Shown piece by piece: positions 27,501-39,500 of a stretch of DNA of 64,000 nucleotides. Source of the DNA: Anseranas semipalmata (taxonomy: Eukaryota > Chordata > Aves > Anseriformes > Anseranatidae); contig VXAA01000167.1 in NCBI GenBank assembly GCA_013399115.1, positions 309,004-373,003 on the forward strand. The letters are read 5' to 3'. Numbering within the stretch: the first letter of the stretch is position 1; the number at the start of each line of letters is the position of its first letter. Both the position numbers and the translations under genes were made by a program. The notes below the pieces were generated by a model, which was not told the origin of the DNA, did not search any database, and was given only the letters and a program-made list of their open reading frames with translations.

Positions 27501-30500
27501 ACAGGGAACTATCTTCACTAATACTTTTGAAGTTGCTAGGTTTTATTTTTTCCCTATTAAATGGCATTATGCCATTAAATAGAATATCTATGAAGAGAGA
27601 AAGAGTACGAGAAGGAAAAGATGCTCGGAGTTCCCACCTTAAATCTATGGTTTCTCAAGGTTTGGGTTTATGTTAACATTAAACATCATTCACAAATACT
27701 CTGCACACTCAGATGAGGATTTTGAAGCCGTGGTCAAGTAGCTTCCTTCCTTCCACAAAGCCTAACATCCACATGACACGTGATTCGGCAAGATGATACT
27801 TCTTTCAGATCGCAGCATGGCAGGAAACTGCTTGTAGTGAATGTGGCATTAACAGCACCCCAGACCAGATGCTGCAATTCTCTTAGTAATACTGATCCTA
27901 ATCCAGTGAAAGGATAAGTGTTAGTGTTGATTACTTCTTGTATAGGACGGAGGTACTTGCTTTCTAGCCATACTATCCTGGGATTTTTGCTGCTTCCCCA
28001 GAGCCATGATGCCATGGAAATACTGCAAAGCTTACGTAGTCCTTCCAATTACTCGCTCTGCTGCTTATCCAGGGAGTACTAGTGACAACTTGAATATATC
28101 AGAGCTTCAGGGGATCATATAGGGATCTCTGGGGTAAGATGAGGGGTCCAGGTGATGTTCTCCAACACCCTTCTAGTCAACAGAAAGGACCCACTAGGAA
28201 CACGCATCTCGTGGTAACTAGCTGTGCTGCAGCTCTTACCAGGATGGCTCTGTGTCTATGTGCAGGAGCTCCCTGACTGCCCATTATTCATTGCAAAACC
28301 ATGGACATGTCTGAGTTGCTACCATGGGAAGATGGAACAGCAGCAACATTGTCTGATGGTCTAACAGCTCCACACCAGGAGTGGTACAACAGGGACGAGA
28401 CTTCCCACAAACAACTGGCATTAGTCTCCTGATGGCAAGTTGTACTGCTCACTCGGAGATTTCTATTGCAATTCACCCAGGAAGTTTCTAGAATTACTAG
28501 AGTGAGCTGGTGACAATTTCCTGACATAAACGGCAGAGGCACTGATCAGGAATAATTCCCTACTACACTTACTGCTCATATACAGGAAAAAGCATGCTTC
28601 CATACACCAGTTTTTGTTGCAGATATATTTCAGGATCTGAAAGAAGGCTAAAAAGGTAAGAGCAGAGTCAGAACGGTGGACCTTCTAGAGCAGACTTCAG
28701 TTTGTTTAAGGAATCACTAGACAAAATCCTCTGCCATGTGGGGGGAAAAGGTGTCCAGGAGAGCTAGAAACTGCTGAGACATCTTAAACGAACCATCCTG
28801 CTGCACAAGATCATCAGGAACTTCAACAAAAGGCCTACTTAACTAAGCTTGTGGCTTCTTGATGAATTCATAAAATGCAAGTTGGAAGTCTAAACAAGGA
28901 CAGGCAAGGTATAAAAACACTTGGACAGCCGGACAAAATCTGGAAGGTCAACGTCCAGCTGGTGCTTAAATGTGACAGGAACGGAGTAACAAGAAGGGAT
29001 TCTGCAATGTGGTGCTGGAAGAGACAGCTCAAGCATCATGTAGGTTCAGAGATGGATGAAAGAAGACAACTTGTGACGGATATAGGAAAGAAGAACTCAA
29101 TGCCCTTTCTGCCTCACACGCAGGCCTCCAGACTCCTGTGCAAAGCAACAGTTTAGGAAGGAGAGGGAAAAGTAATGCAAGGGGACCATGCTACAAACTA
29201 CTTAGAGACACTGGATGCATTCATGTTCATAGTGTAGCTGCAATTCACCATCCTGATACAATTGCAGGTGCTGCTGCCTACTAAATGCAACAAACAAACA
29301 AAACCCACCCACAAAACAGAACCACACAACCCCCTTCCCCCTCAAAACACCACCACCACCAAATTTGTCATTACCACAACGAATGAGAGAATGTCCCTGA
29401 CAGCAGGAAAAAGCTAATATTGCTCCCATTTAAGATGGAGAAGGAAGAACAGGGGAACTCATCAGCCTCAGTCCAGTCCCCGAAAAGATCACCGAGTACA
29501 TCCTTCTGGATTCTATGTTCTTCATATGTTTAGAAAAAAGGGTGACCAGGAGTAGTCCACACAGCTATACTAAGGGACAGACCTTTCTTATCAGGTGTCC
29601 AAACTGATTTCCTTCTATAATGAAGGGACTGTTATGTGGACAAAAGAAAAGCAGTCTTGTATTACTCCTTGTCTTCAGTAAGGCTTTCAAAATAGCCTAT
29701 TTACCTCAGCATTCTTATCTGTAGCCCAAGGATGTTACCTAGATGAATACACTGTTAAATGAGCTGAAAAGTGGCTGAATTACTGGGTTCAAAGGGCACT
29801 AATCAACAGTTTGATACTCACCTGCGAACAGGTCACAAACCCCAGGGTTGTTGTTGTGGCCAATACTATTCAGCATCTTCAACAACTTTGATGAGACCAA
29901 GTACACCCTCAATAAACTAGCAGACAACACAAAATCAGGAGTCATAGCTGAAATGCCTGATGGCTCATCTTCAGTTCAGAGGGACCATGAGAAACTTCAC
30001 AGCTGGGCCAATAAAAACCTCAGGAAAATCACTAAGAAGTGGAAAGCTCTGCACCTGGGATAGAATAATTGCACGAACCAAGGCAGGCTGTTAACCCACT
30101 GCCTGAGTAGTAATCCCCAAGCCCTTTTCAGGATCCTGGGTTACTGCTAGATGTATACGAACCAACAGCACATTCTTATGAACTGGAGATGCTGAAAGAG
30201 ATTAGCTTTTTTATTTTGATTTGGAGGATATAAAGAGGAGTCTAATGCCCATAATGGCTTAAATCAGAGTCAGAAAAAAAAAATGATAGAGACAAACACT
30301 TCTTTGTAGTAGCATATGATAAAACAAGGGGCCACACCCACAAGTTGCAGGTAGAAAACTGGTAGTGGGAATGGGGAAAAAATTATTCAGTGGAAAGGTT
30401 GTGCAACACTGAAACAGGTTATGCAGAGGTTGTGGAACCTCTGGACAAAAACAAATAAACCCCCAGCCCAAAGCTGACTTGATCTGGTGTTGGTGACAGT

Positions 30501-33500
30501 CCTGCTTCAAATAGCAAAGAGGACTAAGTAACATTCTGAAGTTCCTTTTAAGAAAGATTTTACAATTCCTTCCCATAATTTAACTAACGATTAAGAAGCC
30601 TAGGTAAATTTCCTCGGGCCAGGATGATTACCTTTTATCATAAAATTATCTCCTGCCACAGTGAGAGGACTGCACATATCTATTAAAAAGTTGCCATGAA
30701 AACTAGTCTAAGGCAAATCTGACAATTCAAATCATAACCATACAGGTTGTTACTAGCACTTTCTGTTCTAGATGAGAGGGTTAGCTTAATAGCATCAGTT
30801 ATAAAATCTTCTCTCCAGGTAGCAAACGACCTTCTGTCATCACAAAGCAGAACATGACTGATTCTTTGATGCTCTATTATACAAATCTCTCCTAACAACA
30901 GCCGTACAGTACATATCTGTCACCAATCTGAATGCTGCTGAGTGTTTTAATAAACATTTACAGAATAGTTACATCACTTTCCTGCTGGGAATATTGTTCA
31001 AGGCCATCATCAACACCACAATACTCAGTAATATTCTGGGTCTTGATCACTTGTGGTGACTGTAAGAGAAGCCGTTCTGGAAATAAAACTTCGAGTTTGG
31101 AGAAGAAAGAGAAATTTGAAAGCCATGTAAACACTTCATACATTTTGCTGATATATCAGCTTGCTTTACGTTTTCAAACTTGGTTTACCAAACCTAACAG
31201 AGAACTGGGAAAGACCTGTGTGAAGTTCATCTGGATCGTTCTACTCCACCGTAAAACAGGGAATCTGTGCTTTTTATTAAGTTCTGAGGTAAAACAAAAC
31301 ACTGCCATTTCACATACTAGTGTTACAACAGTATGATTTATACAGTTCTTACTGGTTCAAACTGTTGACAAAAGTTTAAGTTTCCACTCATGTCCCCTGT
31401 GATGTCCAACACCTCCTCTAGATTCAGAGTTGTTTTTTATAAAAAAAATACAGGAAATTGTAAGAACAAACTATTATAATGCATTCTTCTCATTATGCCC
31501 TGATATGAAAGCAATATAAAACATGAGACTCCCCACAACCAAACCCCTCTACACAGCTTATGTCAACTGAAGTATACCTTTTTCACTCAGACAGATAGCT
31601 TGTTCAACCGCCAACTGGCACCGTCTGCTAGTAATCCTGTTATTAGAACAGCAGATCAGCAGTTTGTGGATTAGAGTAAAATCCCAAATTTCCGTAAGCT
31701 GAAAAAGCATACACCCTACAAGGTATCCAGTAGTTTTTCTATGCACCAGTGCTTATAAAAATACAAGTTTTACACAGAAATACTGCATCATATTTACCAA
31801 AAAGTACACTGCAGAAGTGTTAATCAGATTTGTTATGAGCATCATTGATACATATTTCTCTAGCCCTTTATCGAGATGAAGATGACCTTGTGTTCCAGAG
31901 TCAGATAGTCTTTCAACTAAGTTTTCTGCAAAGCCAATCTTAGATGGAAGATTAAGCAGCTATATGCAGATAACATGCCACAAATAAAGCAAAATTCAAG
32001 AAGTATGGGTGGTTAACAACAGCAATTTATGAATAGTCTTGCAACTATATTGATATATTTTTTCCTTAAAACAACAAAAAACAAACAAAACAAAAAAACC
32101 CAAACCAACAACCCACACAACAAAAAAGAACCAGAAACCCAACAGAAAAAACCCATACCACCCCAATAACTATTCTACTGCCTGGCATTGGAGCGATCAT
32201 TTACACATTAAAACAGAGACACGAGACAAGAATGTTTTCTACATAGTGACTATCGTTGCAGTCTTATCAAGGAATATAGTGGGAAAGAGATGAAAGAAAT
32301 GGCACCTGAGATCTTAATTGTGCCCTTCCTGTACCTACCAAAACCACCGACAGTCTCATATATTTTAGAAGTTACTTTACTAGAGGGATCACAAAATGCA
32401 GCTTTTTGGAAGTCTATAAAAATACCTGCTGTGAACAAATTCCACATCCATGGGTTCCAAGTTGTAAGCCTGTTCAAAATCTGGATTAAATTTAAGAGTA
32501 ACATCTTCATTACATATCTGTTGCAAAGAGAAAAAAAAAGTCAGTTCACTGATGAAGGGTTTAGTCCCTTACACACAAAAAAGCATCTCTGAAAGCACTG
32601 GAAGAAAAAAAGCCACCTAGATTTACTAACTACCAACACATTACATTTCTAGATTGAGTGCTTTTAGGACGGGTAAAGATTATGATCTAGGTAGAAAAGG
32701 AAGCCTAAAAAGTCTTCAAAAAACCTAATTTCACAGTAAAAATACACCACTTAGAGTGTAGATAAAATCTAGTTTCCTCAAAACAGGTTAAGCTAGTCTG
32801 GAACTCCATGAATTGCCAGCTTCCCCTTTGAATCCCGTGGAATACAGTATTTTCAACAAAAAATACACCTTGCTTACCTCAGTAATATAAGCAACGTACT
32901 CTATTATATGCTCAGAGTAGACCTGACTTTTCAGTATCACCTTATCACCTAATTACAAAGTTAAAAGACAACATACTGTTACAAGAAATAGTAAAATTCT
33001 CACTGCAGCACTGACATTAACTAACATGACAGATGTTAACTAACTTCAGCAAAGTTGCTGGATCCACAAGTACCTCCATAGGCCCTAGGTTCTGGACTGG
33101 TATATGCATTATATATTACATTTTAAAAGGCACCTAATATTGATGCCATGAGACTTTCAACACCTCCTGAAAACTGAACCTTGTATATCATAGTATTTGA
33201 TATTATGAATTTAATTTTAACTACTTTCCCAGTTTTTAGTTTTGATGCACCTATTGCCTTTTAGATATTACTGCATTGCAGTTTATTTTTGTGGAAAGCT
33301 TCCTCCATTTTCGTACATGAGAAGTCTGAAAATATCAGAACACTCATAAGAAGAGACACATAATGCCTCTTTAAACAGCAGCCACTGCAAGACTGAGACA
33401 CTGACAGTGCAGTTCACCTGTCTAGTAGCCTAGATTAACGATTTTGTGTTCAACCATGTGAAAGACTTCCTTAAGCAAATGACAATGCAATGGAGTTTGT

Positions 33501-36500
33501 ACTGCACTGAAATACTGATCAACAGGCTATTTGGCTCTGTCCCACGTTAATCACTACCTGTACTCAGGTGAGGTCTGCCTTCTTCCACTCCTGGCACTTC
33601 CAACACTAACAAGTTCCCATTCCTTTTCAAAGTAATCCCACTCATGTTAAAATCTTTTATCTCCATTTCTGCATGGATCTCTTCAAGCCACAAGAGAGTA
33701 GAAAATTTTGCTTTGTAATTATCTAGATTAAGACACTGAAAAGCAAAACAGTATACATTACAGTTGTAACTTCTACACTGAGATATGGACCCTACCAATC
33801 TTAATAATGTATGAAACAGCTCAAGTTAGACAGCACAGCAACCAGGTTGCCAATTAAGGTGACTACATACAGCACCTATATATACTACCTAAGCTTTTAA
33901 ACTCCCACAGCAGTCAATGGAGAATTTGTATAGTCTTTGGAGCTCAGATACAACAGCTAGTCAGCTAAAGCGTTAACCATGTCTCCCCTAACTACAATGG
34001 TAACTTCAACACCTGAATTTAGGGGCAGTTTAGAAACTGAATTCTATGTTCACCAGTCCCAGAAAGCATAAAAATTTAAGTACATTGGATAGAGATGGCT
34101 GAAGGGACAGACTCGCATCAGTCTCCACTGTGTCTTGATGATTATACAGCTTATGGCAAGCTGAAAGAACGTGAGCTTTCTCCCTCAGAGCTTAATGCAT
34201 CTCACTGAAGAAATATTCTCCAACAGCACAAACCTCTCTCTAAACCATGACCAGCGGCAAAGAATGCTTTCAATCACACATATTGAGATATATCTCTCTC
34301 AAACGTAAGTCAAATGAGCAGTGCTTTCTGGAGTAGATTTAACAACAGTCACCAGCATTAGACAGAACTTAAGATGTGGTTAAAAAAGAAGTTTCCATTA
34401 CTGGCAGGCTTTCAGTACAACATTATTTCAAATACTTTTCTTTTTTCTTTTTTTTTTTTTTTTTGAGACAGTATCTCTAGCATGATATCATATGCCAATG
34501 ACCTCAGGCTGTTTTGTGAGCTGTTTTCTTTTGTCTTTGATAGATTTCTTTCCAGAGGATTGATTCCATCTGCAAATAACACATTTTACCTCAGGTAAGT
34601 CCTTAAGTTACCTCAGATAAGTCCTTAGGAAAGTTGGAGGGGAATAAAAAAAAAAAAAGAAGAGTGAGTAGTGGCAATGCTCTACCAGAAATCAGGACAG
34701 AGTTTTGAAGAATGACTAATATTTTTTACTGGATTTCACATTTTTGAAACTGCTGTACTCATGGCAAGAAATTGAACAAGCTGTAGTGAATTTGCATTTG
34801 AGTATTTAAAAAGAGGTTTTGAACAAGCAGAAAAGATTCTCTGTTACTGCAATAAACCTAAGAACTTCTGCTTTCACTTCCTATGAAACAATTGCTGGAC
34901 TACTGTTCCAACGCCCCAAAAACCCTTTCCAATGATGCCTACAAAGGAGGAATCTTTTTCACCTTCTGCAATATCCCTCCCTGGTATACCTTAACTCCTC
35001 TTCAGGCTTCACATTTACCATTTTGCATTCTTGCAAACTTGGATTCTGTGACACATCAAAACTGGTCTAAGTACAGGACACAGACTACAGTCTTAGTCTA
35101 CCTGGTAACAGTATTACCTCAGCTTCTATTATACTAAGGACTACACATTTTTGCCAAATTAAGGCCAGCTAGAACAGACACACTTACATAAAATATTTTC
35201 TTATATAAACCTATGCTTGCATACCTCTGCTAGGAGAGGCTGAAAGGTCAGTACGTCTAAGTTCTGCTCCACACATCTTCTTAACTCATTTGGTACAGTA
35301 TAATGTGGGAGGAAGCTTGGAAGCTTTCTGGAATTCCTGAAACAAAAAACATACGCCATACCATTTAGTAATTTCATTTTTTTTTATGTGAAGGACAGCT
35401 AATTAACATGCCACATCATCAAAGCTATAAAAAAACCACATGCAACAAACCAAATAATTGCTTCAAAGTGATAACTGTAAGTTTGCTATACTGGGAACAA
35501 AGATAAGTGTTCCAGTTACTCATTATTTAAAAAAATCGTGTATCTGCTTTTATCCTTTTCCCCATTTAGTGATATTTTTATAACTCAACAAATACTGTAA
35601 GTATTATAGAAGTTTATTTGCAAAATGAAAACTTCTGAATTAAAGATAGGAAACATCAACTAATACAGATATCAAGTTGCTTGAGGAATTAAGAAGCTAA
35701 CTTGCTCAGAAAATGATTAAGAAAAAAGATGGAAAATCTGAAATAACACAATTGTTACTTGTACTGTTGCATAATAATCTAATTTGAAAAAATTGTTTAT
35801 CACATTATATAGTAGAAAGCTCCTGTATGAACAGACTACAAAGAAATCAAACAGTTCATTACTAAAAAGACCTTTGTCAGTAAAATCTGCAATTATAATG
35901 TTTACAATATACACATATAAATATGCACAAATTCTTCTGGTTTTGCATTTAATTTGTCAGCATTACAGAACAGACATAGCAATGCTAAATACAACAGTAT
36001 TAGACAAGTGTTACTTCCCAGCCCCTCTAATTCACAGTACCTTCTGCATTTAGGAGCAACCACTGTTGTCGTCATCCTTTGCTGAGGTACTGAAATAATT
36101 TTAGGCTTTCTCGGAGAAAATGGTGCCACAGGTGCTATTAGTAATTCTGCTTCATTTGTTACTGTGGTTTCAATATAGCGTCCAATAGTAAAATCAGAAA
36201 AACCAAGCAACAGGAGTTCTTTACTGTATCCAGGATTTCTTCAAGTAAGCAAAAGTTATGTTCACAAAACCATCATGTTCACATTTTCTTTTCCCCAGCC
36301 ATAAGTACTTTTTTCAATAAAACTGTATGAGGTTCTCATTTCAGTAACATATGAGAGCTGCTAACTTGGGGGCAATTCCTTACATTCACTCCCTACATTG
36401 AATTCAGTCCAGGCATCATATTATACAATGAAAAATTTAAAAAAAGTTAAAACCCCAATTTCATCAACAGCTTGAGTAAAGAGCAAAATGCCTCTATTCA

Positions 36501-39500
36501 ACAATACTAGGTACAGGATCGATACTTCCGTCACAAGGAATATCTTGTAATTACTGTTCCTGAAAAACATGAGCCAAACATTTCCATTAGAGGAACCTAT
36601 AGCATATCCCTCACTGTGTGCAGCAACAGCTTTGCTCTGCCTTGCTTAAGGCTGCTGAAAACCGAATCCTAACTGCAAACACACGAAGTGGAGCAAGCGG
36701 GAAAGATCCTTCATCTTCTGAAAAAAGTGTAAGTGGGGCCAGGGAGTGACAGAAAAAAAAAAAAAGGTCGGAGGGAATAGTTTCTTCAGATCGAGTTCTA
36801 AGGAACTTAAGACCAAAGCCCTTACCATGCACCATCTGCTCCAAAATCCCTTAATGAACTCTTCCCAGCACTATTTAGAGCCAAATTCCCTCCTCAGCAC
36901 TAACTACAGTCTAACACTGTTACTGTGTGCTTGAAACAGAAGCATCCCAGGATTCCAGCTTACTTCTCTTTGGCAGGAGTGCCACTTTTTCATGCCAACT
37001 AACACTACCTACTCAGGTTAAAGCGGTAGCCTGTTTTCTCTCTGATACAGAAATTCAGTGCAGACACTGAACTGTCCAAATTTATGGTCTAAATTTTCAG
37101 TCTCTGTGGTCCCTTAAGTGGCCAGCAAGCACTTGTTACCTTCATGTTGTACCCCCACTTAGAGTTGAGTAGATTGTTCTGTATTATTAGAAGACTCTCA
37201 GACTTTGTGGCATTTACAGATCTACAGTGAAATATAAATTGCTCTTTCTATGCATGTCTTTCTCCATAAAGGCAGGCCATGCTGGCAGCTTACCTTTCAA
37301 ACTGCAGCTAAGTCACCCTAGGAGAATTGCTACCCCCACCTCATGATTTAAAATAGTAACAGAAATAGCCTGAAAGTTAATGCATTGCTATTTTGATGAA
37401 TGGAACAATCTGACCTTGTTTTCCCCTGTCCAACTTGGAAATTATGATCATAAAAATTGATGGTTGTAGTACACAGTTTGTAGAGCTACAGCTAGAAGCA
37501 ACTGAAAAGTATGTGAAAGTAAGCTTTCCAGCAAGAGGTTCCTTCCTGAATTCTGAAAGAGCTCAGAAAGCCACAACTTTTTATTCTTAGCCAATTCCAG
37601 GAAATATTTTGTACAGCAAAGTACTTTCGTTTACAAGGTGTTTACAACTATTATATATACTATAATCTGAATTTTGAGATTGGGACATACAGCACTGTGA
37701 ATATGACTTCAGGGTACTGAGATTGGAAGAAACATCAGACAAAACACAGAAATCCCCAGGAAAACTACGTTAGCTCTAGTGCTCATAGAGCAACTGATTT
37801 CCCCTCACTACAGGAAGGACATCGAGGTGCTGGAGCGTGTCCAGAGAAGGGCAACGAAGCTGGTGAGGGGTCTGGAGAACAAGTCCTACGAGGAGCGGCT
37901 CAGGGAGCTGGGGTTGTTTAGCCTGGAGAAGAGGAGGCTCAGGGGCGACCTTGTCGCTCTCTACAGGTACCTTAAAGGAGGCTGTAGCGAGGTGGGGATT
38001 GGTCTCTTCTCGCACGTGTCTGGTGATAGGACGAGGGGGAATGGGCTAAAGTTGCGCCAGGGGAGGTTTAGGTTGGATGTTAGGAAAAACTAACTTTCTT
38101 TACTGAAAGGGTTGTGAGGCATTGGAACAGGCTGCCCAGGGAAGTGGTGGAGTCACCATCCCTGGAGGTATTCAAAAGACGTTTAGATGTAGAGCTTAGT
38201 GACATGGTTTAGTGGAGGACTTGGTAGTGTTAGGTCATAGGTTGGACCAGGTGATCTTGGAGGTCTCTTCCAACCTAAATGATTCTGTAAGCAGCTGTAA
38301 CCAGCTGTAGACATTACCTTCACCTTACTGCCTTTCTCCATGAAATACCTACCCCCACTGTATTTCTTCATTTACTACCATCTTTTCTTTTGACAAAAAT
38401 CAGAACTAAGCGTTAAAATGCCAACCACTTTCAAGCTCCGGTAAAGATTTCTACATCATTTGCTAATATATACTGGCTTACTGGCTACACCAAAGAAAGA
38501 ACCGTTCCCAGAATAACAGAAGTATTAAGTCAGTTTTTACAATTTGTTTCCATCATATCAGTCAGAACAAAGAAATACTTACACAGCTGTGCATACGATT
38601 ACTACAAATGTTTTTCCACCTGGCGGTATGACAACTTCTCCAGTAATATTAAGGTGATTTATCGGTTGTTCCGCATCCTCTCTTTGCTCTTTTTCTCCAT
38701 TATATATATTTTCAGCTTTTACCAGGGAAACGTTTTCTTTCGTCCTTGATAAATTTATTTCCTGAGGATCGATTCCATCTGTAGGAAACAGATTATAAAT
38801 TCTTTTATCAGGAGTGTTATGGCTAGCATAGGCAAGCCTTTTCAAACAAACCTATAGGTCTTCTCAGGAGTTAACGCTCAGAATTCAACTGGTAACAATT
38901 CACTGTACCTGAAATGACTCCATTCTTCACAATGGGTGTATTATTCAATGACTCATATGTTCTTCCTCCACTGTCATTACAGGAATTAATTGCAGCTTTT
39001 GAGACGTTTTCTTGATTTATTGGAAAAGATGACAGATGTACTGCTGGACTGTCCTGGCATTTCTGAGGAATCTGAAAGCTGAATTGCTTGTCTTTCACCC
39101 ATCCAGCTAATCTGCAGCTGATTAAGGACTGTGGTACACTCCCTTTATTCCTAGAAGTAGTTATATAATTAATTACATAATTAAATTCATAGTTAGCATT
39201 CATCTCTGTAAGCTTAATTCTACCTGAAGTCTGGCTGTACTACAACTGGCTGTAGTGGAGTCAGTTCACCATTATTTCATAACCACTATCAGAAAGAAAT
39301 CACAGTGCTGCTTCTAACTCACGAGGACTAGAAGCTCTGCTGAATGTCAGTATTTCTAGGTCGTATCAACTACCCTATGAAGTACAGCAAAAGAACCAGC
39401 AATATGCATACAGAAGTACTGTGTGCAAACTTTAAGCAACAGTAGCTTTTCTTTTTCTTCTCCAATCATAGGGTAACAGACTCTTAAAAAAAAACACATA

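Noticed and set aside
34455..34478. T run followed by GAGACAG, resembling the end of a primate Alu
   Set aside because: Birds have no Alu elements and the similarity stops after the short motif.
37779..38093. 104-codon plus-strand frame as a host gene
   Set aside because: Same CR1 ORF2 end, with CR1 3' sequence directly following.
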